Assembly (NCBI RefSeq): GCF_018623035.1
Contig: NZ_CP076023.1
Span: forward strand, 3,596,001-3,660,000
DNA from: Cellulomonas dongxiuzhuiae
GTDB taxonomy: Bacteria > Actinomycetota > Actinomycetes > Actinomycetales > Cellulomonadaceae
Reading direction: 5' to 3'
DNA length: 64,000 bases
Positions 43,787-53,002 of the stretch are shown in pieces. Each line of letters begins with the position of its first letter. The first letter of the stretch is position 1. The translations under genes and the position numbers were made by a program. Below the pieces are notes generated by a model. It made no database searches. It worked only from the letters and a program-made list of their open reading frames with translations, and was not told the DNA's origin.

Positions 43787-45397
43787 CCGATCCACATGGT
43801 CCGACCGGCACCCTTTCTCTCCCGGCAAGAACCTAGCCTGAGCAAACTCCGTGTTCTCGTGCGTGAGCAGGAGGCGATCAGCGTAGTCAGGGACGATCAA
43901 TCTGTTTATCTGCGCCACGAGAGCAAGCGGATGCTTAACGTTCTCCTGCGCCGCCCCGGCATTCATCTTGTAAACCTTGTTCACTCGCTCAGACTCTTCA
44001 AGAAGCCCAACAAGCGAGTCGTCAACTTTAAAGTCGGGGATAGGAAGGGATAGCAGAGTCTCCTGCGAGAGTGTCATTCCACCATCTCGAACACGCCACC
44101 ACCAGTACATCAAGGAGCTGTTGATCAGAAGGTAGGCCCGATCACGCTCCTCGTCCGTCTTGAAGTACAGCACACGTTGCGACGCACGCTTCACGCTCGA
44201 CTTTAGTGCCGGGATGAAGTATCGCGGCGCAGACGGAACATAAAGAGGATAGGACGTCCGCGTCTTCTGACAGAGCGAAGCAAGCCTTGGGCTGCCATCA
44301 AGACGCTTGTATAGTTCAAGAAATACCCCACTGACCTTGGGGAAGAACGCAGGTGTCAGCGGCGCCTCACTGAGGAACATCTCTACCTCTTCGAAGAGTC
44401 GCGTTCTTTCTGCTGTGCGCCACCGCATCAACGAAGTAATCCGACGCTTTCCTCCACCGGGCAATGCGACCGTGATCGCAGCACGGATACTGTTGGCAGT
44501 GTTGCTGTTCTTACTGCCGAACTTGATGCCGCGGAAAACGTTGCCAGGAATATTGTCGAACGTCAGAATCTCGAGACTCTCGAACGAACGCAGAAGGAGG
44601 GCGCGCAAGTCCTGAAACTTTGCCGCGTTTGTAAATGATTGCGGCGTAACGCTTATAAAGCCCTTGCTTGTCTTGATAATGTTCTCAAGGAAGTACGCAT
44701 ACAGATCAGCAGACCTCGCTGTTTCAAACCTCATATCCTTGGATTTGATGGCAAGATATGGTGGGTTAACTATGACATAGTCATGCTCAGGGATTCCGAT
44801 GAGACTGGACGGCTCGTTGGGTGCTGCTGACGAATCGACGGTCGGAACGGATAGAAAATCAAACTGGACAAAATTGTCGCGAATTTCATGAAACAGATTC
44901 GGACACTGATCCTGGAACGCAGATGTTAGTAACGTGCGTGCGATTAGGAGCGCGAGATCATCGACATCAGACAGAACCATCCGGTGTCGGAGAAACTCCT
45001 CCGGGTTCTCCTGCTGAGCTACGAGATGCCACGTGAGATTTCCGATGCCAGAGCACGGATCAAGCCATCGCCCGCTGGGGAATCGCGTGGCGAAGCGGGC
45101 CATGAACTTGGCGACATCGTCTGGAGTAAAGAATTGCCCGTTAGATTTCCGAGAACGGTGGTCAGCCATGGCATGGCTGTATTCGTAAAGCACACTGATC
45201 TCGCCAATCGTGAGACCCGCAATCAGGTCAGATTTGAGAACCTCGGCGTCAGAGAACTCGCGACTCTCGAGAATGTACGTCAGGTCCTCTCTGTCGCCAA
45301 GGGCGGTCGCAAGGATGCTGAGCCACGTCTTGCGAAGCCCATACTGAGAGATCAAGTGGTCGATTGCGGCCGAGTCGAACGACACGATTCCTGGCAA
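43784..45397 (-). CDS. Class I N6-adenine DNA methyltransferase (restriction-modification)
   Basis: This 537-residue protein has an N-terminal helical region, then NGQFFTPDDVAKFMARFA, the SAM-binding motif I DPCSGIGN (113-120) and catalytic motif IV NPPY (211-214). The long C-terminal half, with SLPIPDFKVDDSL, resembles target-recognition parts of type IIG/type I-like N6 methylases. GC content is clearly lower than in the rest of the window, indicating horizontal transfer. It starts 3 nt after the restriction gene. The last residues (GCRSDHVDR) and the TGA run into the IS3 terminal repeat, so the native C terminus was probably replaced. Confidence 0.82.
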   Translation of the reverse strand: MPGIVSFDSAAIDHLISQYGLRKTWLSILATALGDREDLTYILESREFSDAEVLKSDLIAGLTIGEISVLYEYSHAMADHRSRKSNGQFFTPDDVAKFMARFATRFPSGRWLDPCSGIGNLTWHLVAQQENPEEFLRHRMVLSDVDDLALLIARTLLTSAFQDQCPNLFHEIRDNFVQFDFLSVPTVDSSAAPNEPSSLIGIPEHDYVIVNPPYLAIKSKDMRFETARSADLYAYFLENIIKTSKGFISVTPQSFTNAAKFQDLRALLLRSFESLEILTFDNIPGNVFRGIKFGSKNSNTANSIRAAITVALPGGGKRRITSLMRWRTAERTRLFEEVEMFLSEAPLTPAFFPKVSGVFLELYKRLDGSPRLASLCQKTRTSYPLYVPSAPRYFIPALKSSVKRASQRVLYFKTDEERDRAYLLINSSLMYWWWRVRDGGMTLSQETLLSLPIPDFKVDDSLVGLLEESERVNKVYKMNAGAAQENVKHPLALVAQINRLIVPDYADRLLLTHENTEFAQARFLPGEKGCRSDHVDR

Positions 45398-45400
45398 AAT

Positions 45401-46531
45401 TTACTCCGTACCTAGATAGTAGTCCCGGACCGATGCCGCGTTAAGGCCCCTAAAGAACATGTGGGCCGCGATAGTTGGTTTGAGCTGTTTCACATTGGCG
45501 AGGCTGAACTCTGCGGCGCCGCCGTGAACTACCACGTCGACTGCGCGCACAAAGTACAGCGGACTGATCTTGTAGCGGGAAATCGCGATCCCTCCGCCGC
45601 GAGCAGTCGCCGTTGCGAGTCTTCGAAGCGGGACCTGCACGGCGCCATTGTGGACTGTACCTCCGAGGCTTTCGATCGTTTTTGCGAGATGCCCGGGAGT
45701 CCAGACTTCGTAGTGATTGCGCCCGGCCGGCCTAATCTCGCCTTTCGTGTCCGCCCAGCGCCCGGCTTGATTCGATGGAATCATCGCGAGGTTGCCAAAG
45801 TCGTCCTCCGTGCAGATGACGTCGGCGAACTTCTTGCCACTGTAATTCTCCGTTACGGCGACCTGGATGCTCTCCAGGAGGAAATCGTGGTAGTTACTTC
45901 CGGCCACGTCAAAGAAGTTCAGACCTTTCGCATCCTCGACCATCCGCACGAACTGAGGGTACCTTACGCGCCACTCGTCCGTTATCGTGAGGAGCCCATC
46001 TTCTCCATACTTTGGGAGATCGGGTTCTGATGTCTTCGAGCTCGGCTCTTTGAATTCGATTGTGTATACGTTTCTGTCGACGACGGAGATCAGCGCACCA
46101 TCGACTCCGCCATGGCCGCCCGCTTGGATCAGCATCCTAGTCGCTTGAGCATTACTATAGATATACCGGGCGAAGAGGTTATAGGAGGCGAGGAGCGCCT
46201 CGATGTCCGTCGTCAGCCATCTTGGCCTGAGGGTGTAGTTTGTAAATTCAGTGAGGGAAAAATGATCTGCAAGCGCCTGTGCATATACGCACTCGCTGAA
46301 GACCGCAGACTGTATGTTCCTCCCTGACTGGACGGCTTTTTCAAGCTCCGCGACGAGTGCCGGACCTTCGCGCTCGAGATGGAGGTTCGACGGAAGCCTC
46401 CTCTGCGCCTTGAAATCGCGCCAAACCTGATCTCGTCTTTGCTTGGTAAGTAGCAGTCGACGGATGGGGAGTGAATAGAATTCGGATATGAGTTCTTCCT
46501 GACTCCTGGTCAGGGGAATGCGTGGAGGCAT
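45401..46531 (-). CDS. Putative type II restriction endonuclease (PD-(D/E)xK)
   Basis: This 376-residue, low-GC gene lies directly upstream of a DNA methyltransferase gene on the same strand with a 3-nt gap. A nuclease core is visible as HGGVDGALISVVDRNVYTIEFKEP, giving D144 and E159-x-K161. This spacing is normal for PD-(D/E)xK enzymes, and a conserved Gln/Gly-rich stretch (MLIQAGGHGG) lies just before. The N-terminal third is helical and basic, suited to DNA binding. I cannot assign a recognition sequence. GAAAGG lies before the ATG. The alternative, an unrelated nuclease accessory to the methylase, is less likely. Confidence 0.72.
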   Translation of the reverse strand: MPPRIPLTRSQEELISEFYSLPIRRLLLTKQRRDQVWRDFKAQRRLPSNLHLEREGPALVAELEKAVQSGRNIQSAVFSECVYAQALADHFSLTEFTNYTLRPRWLTTDIEALLASYNLFARYIYSNAQATRMLIQAGGHGGVDGALISVVDRNVYTIEFKEPSSKTSEPDLPKYGEDGLLTITDEWRVRYPQFVRMVEDAKGLNFFDVAGSNYHDFLLESIQVAVTENYSGKKFADVICTEDDFGNLAMIPSNQAGRWADTKGEIRPAGRNHYEVWTPGHLAKTIESLGGTVHNGAVQVPLRRLATATARGGGIAISRYKISPLYFVRAVDVVVHGGAAEFSLANVKQLKPTIAAHMFFRGLNAASVRDYYLGTE

Positions 46532-46999
46532 CGTTACCTTTCACGTCGCGAGGGGCGCCTCGTCGGGGATAGCAGGCGCGGCCGTCGTTGCTGCAGTGGT
46601 GCACCGTTGGACGCATGGGTCCGGGTCAATATATTCCCACGCCCACCGACATCGATCCGCAAGTCCAGAGTGAACTTCGCGAGATGCCGGCTTTGCGTAT
46701 TTTCGCAGGTTCTTTTGCACTTCTTCATCTATACTGCGTGAGCGGCGAGCGAAGGTTGAGAAGGGCACCGTGGGTTCGGAGGGAGCCGCAGCCGCGCGTG
46801 GCGTCGGCTGCGTACGCGGGCCGACCGTACTGAGGCCGCTGCCGCGACCATGGCGTTCACGCCGGACCGATGCTGCCCCACACCGTCGACGCGCGTGATC
46901 CGACCCGCCTGGGGGTCGTCCAGCTGGTCCGCCGCAGCCATCAGGGCCTTGCGGACCGCTCGCACCTCGGTGGCTCAGGCCTTGCGCCTCGTCAACATC
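46532..46999. other. Degenerate region upstream of the restriction gene
   Basis: The first 200 bp share the lower GC of the restriction island and probably hold its promoter. GC rises sharply near 46750, marking the island border. A minus-strand stretch around 46850-46965 reads VRAVRKALMAAADQLDDPQA, which looks protein-like but is short and unsupported. No complete gene seen. Confidence 0.45.
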
Positions 47000-47429
47000 G
47001 CACCTGCGCGCTTGGTCGCCTCAAGGCCGCGGTCGTCAACATGGACACGTTCGTGTGGGTCGAGGACGCGACGACTGCCGTCTGTCACCGCTTCCGTCCC
47101 GGGCGTGTGGTCACGCGTCGAGGCCCGCATGACGGCGACGCACCTCGACGCGCCCGGCGCGCAGGACGCGGCCTGTCTGACCACGGGGACCCCCTACACG
47201 CCCGGCATGACCGAGTCGGACTGCAGGATCGGGTTCACCCGCTCCAGCGCGAACGAGCCGGTCAAGTCCGGGCAGACGCTGCCCACCTCCACCCTGACCG
47301 CCACGGCGGTCTGGGAGGCGGAGTGGACGTCCTCGGTGGACCCGACCCCGCGCGAGCTCGAGGTGCAGGACGTGACGACCACGGCCGAGGTCCCGGTCGG
47401 CGAGATCCAGTCCGCCGTCACGGGGTGAT
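47000..47429 (+). pseudogene. Remnant of an exported PKD-like/ATP-GTP-binding-annotated protein
   Basis: Two frames together recover the C-terminal half of an actinobacterial secreted protein. The first has VVNMDTFVWVEDAT, the second has VTASVPGVWSRVEARMTATH, CLTTGTPYTPGMTESDC and GFTRSSANEPVKSGQ, ending VGEIQSAVTG at 47426 before TGA. The pattern GTPY-P......DC....RSSA followed by a W-rich beta strand is what I know from secreted proteins often mis-annotated as ATP/GTP-binding. No signal peptide or start remains. Confidence 0.6.
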
Positions 47430-47569
47430 GCGCGGCCGGCTGACGATGTCGAAAGCCTGGCCGACGTGGTGGAAAACGACCCACCGCTCGCCGTCCGGGC
47501 CGAGCTCGACCGTGTCTGTCGCGACCGTTGGACACGATGTCGCCTCGGGGTTCCCCGCGGTGCTGCCGA

Positions 47570-49242
47570 GCACCTAGCCGCCAGCCGCCACTCCCACGCA
47601 TCCCCCAACCGCTTCCGCACCGCCTCCCCACCGACCTCCTCCACGTACCCCCGCGGCCCCACAACCACGAGTAGCACCCGCGCCCGCGACAGCCCCGTGT
47701 AGAGCGTCGTACGCGCCCGCGCCGCGTCCCGGACCCCGTTGACGGCCAGCACGACGACGGTCCGCTCCAGCCCTTAACCCGAGGACGTGCCCGTAGAACA
47801 AGTACTTGCCGGCGAAGAACCCGTCCCAGTACTCCTGGTAGCCAGCGAGCCCGACGGTCTCGATCTGCATGGGATGCCGCCGCCCCGAGGTGAGCAGGGC
47901 GATCTGCCCCGGCTCCCAGCCCTCGTCGAGCAGCGCCTGGACGACGTCGTCCAGCAACACCGACAGCCTCCTCGGTGGGGACGTCGACAACGCGCACCGG
48001 CGAGCCCGGCCACCCGCGTGGTCGGGTGACGCCCTCGTGCAGAGCGCCGCAGAGCTGGGCGATCTGCTTGGTGGAGCGCAGGTTCTCGTCGAACTCGATG
48101 ACGGTGAGCTCGACGGGCGCGGTTACGGAGCGGCGGAACACCCGCTGGCCGTCGTCGGAGAGAACACCGCGAGGCGGCCGACGTCGGGGTCGCGCAGGCA
48201 GCGCAGCAGTGCGGGCCCCCATCGTCGCCGAAGTGCTGGACCTCGTCGACGACGACCGTATCGAACAGGTCGGCCTGGGGGCGTCGCGCGGCGAGGTCGC
48301 CGAGCTCGCGCGGCAGGCGCTCCTCCCAGTCGGTCGGGTCGGCATCGTTACCCGGCACCGCGCCCCACCGCACCGGCAGCTCGTGGAATAGGCAGACGTA
48401 CGCGGGCCGTTACCGCACCGGCCACGTCACGGTCGTCCGCTCCAGGTACCGCGCCAGGCCGCGCGAGTAGCACATGAGCACGACGCGCTCCCCGCCCGGG
48501 CCCGTCGATGCGCGTGCTCGAGGGCGAGCCACGTCTTGCCCGTGCCCGCCCCTCCGACGACGTGCACCCGCGGCACCGCGTCGAGGAACCGCATGGCGTG
48601 CGCCTGCTCGCGCGTCAGCCGGTCGAGGTGGTCCTCGTACTCGGCAGCGACCGCGAGGGTCTCCGCCTGGGACGGGAACCCACCGGTCAACCACTCGACC
48701 AGCGCCTCGGCGGCCGGCTCGTCGAGGGGCGCGTGACCGGCCCCGTGCTCGTCGATCGCCCGGCGCACGAGGTGGACAGCGCTCCCGCCGTCGGCGACGT
48801 CCGCCCGGTCGAGCAGCATCGTCCGGGGCAGCTCCGGCGCGTCCCAGTCCCCCGGCAGGTAGGTGTGCGGCAAGGCGACGAGATGCGCAGTCCGGGTGAG
48901 CGCCGCTGCCAGGCCCTGCCGGCGCAGCAACGCGAGCAGGGTGTGCTTGGCGTCCTGCACCTGCCGGACCGGGTTGAGGGGGTGGCGCCCGGCACCGGAC
49001 CCCTGCCACCACTGACCGTCGGTCCGGGTGACGTGCCCGCCCTTCACCTCGATCGCGGCGACACCCAGCCCCGGCCACACGACGAGCAGGTCGATCTCAC
49101 GTTCCTTGGGACCGTCCTGCAGCGCGGTGCCCGCGAGGAGCACGGCGTCGTCCGGCAGGTGGTCGCGCAGCGCCTCCCAGACGGTCTGCTCGGCACCACC
49201 GTCCTCGGGGAACGCGGGGTGCTCGGGGTAGGTGCGCGCCAC
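47570..49242 (-). pseudogene. NERD-domain SF1 helicase, multiply frameshifted
   Basis: The start is a GTG at 49242 with GAGGAGGTC upstream. The first frame holds a NERD nuclease-like domain (REIDLLVVWPGLGVAAIEVK) and Walker A VGGAGTGKTWLAL. Near 48500 it shifts to a frame with GERVVLMCYSRGLARYLE, then to one with VRWGAVPGNDADPTDWEE and Walker B DTVVVDEVQHFGDD. Another frame carries VIEFDENLRSTKQIAQL, another DEGWEPGQIALLTSGRR, and the last TVVVLAVNGVRDAARARTTLYTGLSRARVLLVVVG as separate short motifs. At least four frameshifts and a stop make it inactive. It was a UvrD-like DNA helicase. Confidence 0.8.
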
Positions 49243-49461
49243 GGTCGTGACCTCCTCGGTTGGGTGTCCCTCTTCAGCATCGACACCCCACGGTGCGTGC
49301 TGGAGGGCCCGTCCGGTCGACGTGCCGACGTCGGTCGTCAGCGATGCCCGGGTCGCGCGTGGCCAGGCACAGACGCGGCTCACCGCGGAGGCCTCCCCGA
49401 GGGACGGCACCGAGGCCGGCCTGGCGCCTCAACCGAGGTCCGCAGCGCCGGCTCGGTCGTC

Positions 49462-50898
49462 TCAGACTTCGCCGCCCGCCCCCGCGACCTGCTCCGCGAT
49501 CCGCCCCACCGCATCGAGCAGGAACTGCTTAGGCGCGTAGTCCGGCAGCGCCGCCTGCAGCCCCGCGAGCGCCTCGCCCTTGGGGACCCCCCGGTGCCTG
49601 ATCGCGTACACCGCAGCGACGGCGGACGTGCGCGAGCGCCCCTCCATGCAGTGCAGCGCCACCGTCTGCCCCTCGGCGCGCAGGTCGGCGATCGTGTCGG
49701 CGGCATCGATCAGCACGGCGTCCACGTCGGCGTTGACGCCGTCCTCGTCGAACAGCCAGAACTCGACGTGCTCCCGGGACGTCTGGCGCCGACCGATCCG
49801 GCACATCGAGACGACCGTGGTGACGTCGTCGGGCAGGTGGACGAGGCCGTCGAGGGACGCGAGCACGACGCCCTCGTCGTGCGGGTGCGTGACGAGGGTG
49901 CGGACGCCGGAACCGGTGATCCGCAGGGCCGTCGGCCAGCCACGGCTGTCGGGTTGTCCGCCGGTGGCGGCGAGCGCCGCCAGCTCCACGAGCCCACGGC
50001 TGTCCATGCCTGGCCAGCCGTGCAGGATCCGCCGCCAACGGGCTGGCACGGCCGTCCCGCCCGCCGCGGCGCCGACGAGGGCACCGGCGATGGCGGCGAC
50101 GGTGTCGGTGTCCTTGCCGCCGCGGACCGCGCGCTCGAGCACGTCGACGAGCCCGTCGCCGTGGTGGATCGCGGACCACGCGCCCTGCAGCGCCTGCACC
50201 ACCCAGCCGTTCTTCGGGAAGTCCCGCGGCTGGGACGCCTCCGCCTCGGCGATGACCGCCGCCCATCGCTCGCGGCGCGACGCCGGCAGATGCGGGAGCT
50301 GACCGACCAGGTCGATCTCACCGGTGCGGATCGCGTGCCGGATCGCCATCGACCACAGGACGCACGCGTCACCGGCGTCGGGGTCGCCGTGGGTGAGGTC
50401 GGAGACGGCGCGGGCTGCGTTCGCGAGCGCGCGCTCGGTGCCGTCGTCGAGGTACCCAAGCGCGACCGGGCCGGTGCGCATGAGGGTCCCGTTGCCGCCG
50501 GAGCTGCGCGGGGCGTCGGCGAACCGTGCCGCAGCCGCCTGGCGCGCCGCCTCAGCGATCGGCACGTGCAGGGAGCCCAGGAGCGCGCTCGTCTGCACCC
50601 CGACGTCCTTGGCGTCCTGCGCCCAGGACGCCCACGCCGCGACAATGCTGTCCAGCGACGCCTCGTCGTCGAGCGACCCACCATCGGCCAGCACCTGCGC
50701 GATCGGGATCGCCATGGACGTGTCGTCCGTCCACTCCCCCGGCTCCCAGTCGAACCCGCCGCCGCCCTTCATCGCGACGGGCGCGTCGTCCGGCAGCGGC
50801 GGACCGAACTCGTATCCCGCCCCCAACGCGTCACCGGCGGCGGAACCGAGGAGGGCACCGACTGCGCGGTCGATCTGGACCGGGGTGAGGTTGAGCAT
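49462..50898 (-). CDS. ADP-ribosylglycohydrolase fused to a Cys-based protein phosphatase
   Basis: This 478-residue protein has an N-terminal ADP-ribosylglycohydrolase domain (residues 1-290) with LLGSAAGDALGAGYEFGPP, metal-site WTDDTSMA, SSGGNGTLMRTGPVAL and the late GKDTDTVAAIAGALVGA. The C-terminal domain (about 310-478) is a dual-specificity-like phosphatase with HCMEGRSRTS, the CX5R signature, plus an upstream DDVTTVVSMCRIG strand. It may reverse two modifications, ADP-ribose and phosphate, or act on ADP-ribose phosphate. AGGAG lies 5 nt before the ATG at 50898; an ATG at 50913 is in frame. A damaged copy of the phosphatase half lies at 61136-61652. Confidence 0.87.
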   Translation of the reverse strand: MLNLTPVQIDRAVGALLGSAAGDALGAGYEFGPPLPDDAPVAMKGGGGFDWEPGEWTDDTSMAIPIAQVLADGGSLDDEASLDSIVAAWASWAQDAKDVGVQTSALLGSLHVPIAEAARQAAAARFADAPRSSGGNGTLMRTGPVALGYLDDGTERALANAARAVSDLTHGDPDAGDACVLWSMAIRHAIRTGEIDLVGQLPHLPASRRERWAAVIAEAEASQPRDFPKNGWVVQALQGAWSAIHHGDGLVDVLERAVRGGKDTDTVAAIAGALVGAAAGGTAVPARWRRILHGWPGMDSRGLVELAALAATGGQPDSRGWPTALRITGSGVRTLVTHPHDEGVVLASLDGLVHLPDDVTTVVSMCRIGRRQTSREHVEFWLFDEDGVNADVDAVLIDAADTIADLRAEGQTVALHCMEGRSRTSAVAAVYAIRHRGVPKGEALAGLQAALPDYAPKQFLLDAVGRIAEQVAGAGGEV

Positions 50899-50927
50899 CG
50901 GACTCCTGGGCATCGAGCGCGGCGTCA

Positions 50928-50997
50928 GGCGACGTCACGCGGTGTGCGGAACGCCTGGCGACGTCACGCGGTGTGCAGAACGCCTGGCGACGTCCCT
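50928..50997. repeat. 29-bp tandem repeat, 2.4 copies
   Basis: Units begin at 50928, 50957 and 50986 with GGCGACGTCACGCGGTGTGC and end AACGCCT; the third is cut after 12 bp. Only one base differs between the first two units (GCGGA versus GCAGA). It lies just upstream of the glycohydrolase-phosphatase gene and may overlap its promoter. There are no spacers, so it is not a CRISPR array. Confidence 0.85.
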
Positions 50998-51130
50998 CCA
51001 GTGCATCGGCCGTCCGAACCCCTATGTGAACTCAGGTGGGCCACGGAGGGGGTGAAGCTCGAGGTCGTCAGCCGCGGACGGCGACCGTACCTCGGACCAG
51101 AACGAGATCACCCGAGGTCCAGGAGGTTGC

Positions 51131-51427
51131 CTACGCCATGAGGTCTGCCCAGCGGACCGCGTCCTCCGCCACGACGAGGACCCGGCCGTCGCTGGCCGCC
51201 CACTCGCTGATGTTCCCGCGTCGTCGCTTCGTGTTCCGAACCACCGGCGTTCCCGAGGCCATCAAGCGGGCAGTGTCGTCCGGCCCGAACCAGGTGAACC
51301 CGCAGGAGCCACCACAGCCGCACGGGTCCCAGGCTACGGGCGCGCCAACCTGCAGAAGGGCACGCGCCTGCGCTTCACTGATGCTGCTCCTGCTAGGCCG
51401 CCACCGCGTCCCTTCCGGGTCGGTCAC
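51131..51427 (-). CDS. Small Cys-containing protein of unknown function
   Basis: The GTG at 51427 gives 98 residues with a distinctive WDPCGCGGSCGFTWFGPDDT core, a basic patch NTKRRRGNI and the C-terminal ending WADLMA. The three clustered Cys could bind a metal. I do not recognise the family. The frame is open further upstream into an SDR remnant, so the true start is uncertain. It is not obviously part of an operon. Confidence 0.5.
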   Translation of the reverse strand: MTDPEGTRWRPSRSSISEAQARALLQVGAPVAWDPCGCGGSCGFTWFGPDDTARLMASGTPVVRNTKRRRGNISEWAASDGRVLVVAEDAVRWADLMA

Positions 51428-51465
51428 GCCGTCGGGCTCCGGCTCGCTGACCGTCGGCTGCCGGG

Positions 51466-51725
51466 CGCGACGGCGTTCACCGTGATGCCGTGGTCTGCGA
51501 GCTTGAGCGCCGGGACCTGCACAGCGGGCCCAGGCCGCCCTTGGCGGCGCAGTAGGCCGCGGAGCCGACCTCGGCGCGTGCTCGGGCACGCTGGTGATGG
51601 CCACGATCCGCCCGCCGGTGCCCTGGCGGACCATGTGCCGCGCGGCCGCCTGCAGTCACACGAACGCACCGTCGAGGTCCACGGACAGCACGTGCCGCCA
51701 CTCCTGCCAGGTGCTGTCGACCCGT
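51466..51725 (-). pseudogene. SDR oxidoreductase fragment
   Basis: Pieces in different frames recover the middle of a classical SDR: WQEWRHVLSVDLDGAFV, then a TGA where family members have Cys, LQAAARHMVRQGTGGRIVAI, VGSAAYCAAKGGLG (YxxxK) and KLADHGITVNAVAPG. The nucleotide-binding N terminus and the C-terminal third are absent. It has at least one nonsense codon and two frameshifts. Confidence 0.75.
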
Positions 51726-51762
51726 CCGGGCCGGGCACCGCGCCCGGCCCGGACGGATGTCG

Positions 51763-51945
51763 TCACTGGTCGCCGATCTTCTTGTCCGCCGCCGACTGCG
51801 CCTTGTCGAGCTGCTCGTCGTGCTTGCCGCCAGTGGCAGACGACGCCGCGTCGGACCCCTTCTCCAGGGCCGCGTCGCTCCCCTGCTCGCCCTTCTCGCC
51901 CTGCGCCGCGTCGGACGCCTTGCCCTTGAGGTCGTCGATGCCCAT
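51763..51945 (-). CDS. MT0933-like small helical protein, second copy
   Basis: This 60-residue protein starts MGIDDLKGKASDAAQGEKGE and has Ala/Asp/Lys-rich helices ending ADKKIGDQ. It belongs with the MT0933/Rv0909-like group and is related to the product of 22677-22862. GAGGGGGA precedes the ATG at a normal distance, so this is the likely true start even though the frame continues upstream into the degraded gene at 52857. Confidence 0.7.
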   Translation of the reverse strand: MGIDDLKGKASDAAQGEKGEQGSDAALEKGSDAASSATGGKHDEQLDKAQSAADKKIGDQ

Positions 51946-52857
51946 GCGTGTTCCCCCTCGGTCCTGCGGAGGGCCTGCCCGGCACCCGGGGCGACGAGCG
52001 GGCCGCACCGGGCGCCCCGGCGCCGTTCCATCCTGCGTCGGCCCAGCGGCGCCCGCACCCGCACCGCGGCATCCGGACGAGCACCGGCGCCTGCCGGGGC
52101 GCCAAGCCGACCTGCACATCACGACGCGGCGATCAGCGGGACATCTCGTGAGTCGACGGCCATCAGCTTTCCTCCACTGGGGCAGAGCGATCTCGTAGCC
52201 GAGTCCCTGCAGGGCTCGGACGTGATCGATCCCGTCGTCGTGGCTGCCCGGCAGGTCCCAGGGCGACACGAGCCGGCCGGTCGCGTCGGCCTCGTAGATC
52301 ACCGTGGATCCTCCAGCGTCGCGCTGATGTGCCAGGACGAGCACCCAGTCGATCGGAGCGTCCGCTACCCGGCGCAGCCGGTAGGGCGGGTCGAGGTGGT
52401 AGAGCGTGGCCGTGTGCGGGGGGACGAGGTCAGCGCCCTCGGCGTCCGCCTGGGGCTGCAGCATGGCGACGAGCCACGCCACCCGCGTACCCGGTCGGCG
52501 CGTCGTCGCTCGCACGCAGGGGGTCCAGTGCTCGCGGGACGTGACGGCGACGTACCGTTCGCCGACGCGCACGACCCCGAAGTCGTACATCCACACCGTC
52601 GGGTCGCCGGTACGAAGGTGCCTCACGAACGGCTTCGGGTCGTGCAGCCACCAGCTCGCCCGCTCACCCGAGGGATCGACGAGCTGGATGCGATGCGGAC
52701 CGACCCGCGTCAGCCGCCACGGGGTCCCGTCAGCCCGGACAGCGCGGGCGACGAGGTCGGGCTGGACGACGTGCCCGGGAGCGTCGGAGACGCACGCGAG
52801 GTGGGTGGGGTCGTCGAGGTGAAGATCAGGCACGGGGTACTCCGTCAGGTCGAGCAT
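51763..52857 (-). CDS. Hypothetical protein whose 3' end reads into the MT0933-like gene
   Basis: The ATG at 52857 begins a convincing coding stretch of about 230 residues (MLDLTEYPVPDLHLDDPTHL, WWLHDPKPFVRHLRTGD, YVAVTSREHWTPCVRA, LRALQ-like ending HVRALQGLGYEIALPQWRK). I do not recognise it. It has no signal or membrane segment and resembles a cytosolic beta-rich protein. After about 52170 the frame stays open, but the residues turn into an Arg/Gly-rich shadow, and the same frame merges with the MT0933-like gene. Either the original stop was lost by a deletion or frameshift, or a 364-residue fusion is made. Confidence 0.5.
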   Translation of the reverse strand: MLDLTEYPVPDLHLDDPTHLACVSDAPGHVVQPDLVARAVRADGTPWRLTRVGPHRIQLVDPSGERASWWLHDPKPFVRHLRTGDPTVWMYDFGVVRVGERYVAVTSREHWTPCVRATTRRPGTRVAWLVAMLQPQADAEGADLVPPHTATLYHLDPPYRLRRVADAPIDWVLVLAHQRDAGGSTVIYEADATGRLVSPWDLPGSHDDGIDHVRALQGLGYEIALPQWRKADGRRLTRCPADRRVVMCRSAWRPGRRRCSSGCRGAGAGAAGPTQDGTAPGRPVRPARRPGCRAGPPQDRGGTRMGIDDLKGKASDAAQGEKGEQGSDAALEKGSDAASSATGGKHDEQLDKAQSAADKKIGDQ

Positions 52858-53002
52858 CTTCCCGTGCCGGCGGCGCGGGCGGATCTTCCTCCGGGGGCAC
52901 CGTGCGCTCAGCGCGGTTGCCAGTCGGCCAGCCGGAGGGCTTGAGGCCGAGCTTCGTGATCGGGAGAGAGCCTAGGACCGGCGGCTGACATGTGGGTCGT
53001 CG

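Noticed and set aside
50928..50997. Possible CRISPR array
   Set aside because: Units are directly adjacent without spacers and only 2.4 copies; no cas genes in the window.
51690..51705. TGA inside the SDR fragment as selenocysteine
   Set aside because: The position is Cys in relatives, but the fragment also has frameshifts and lacks both ends, so a nonsense mutation is the simpler reading.
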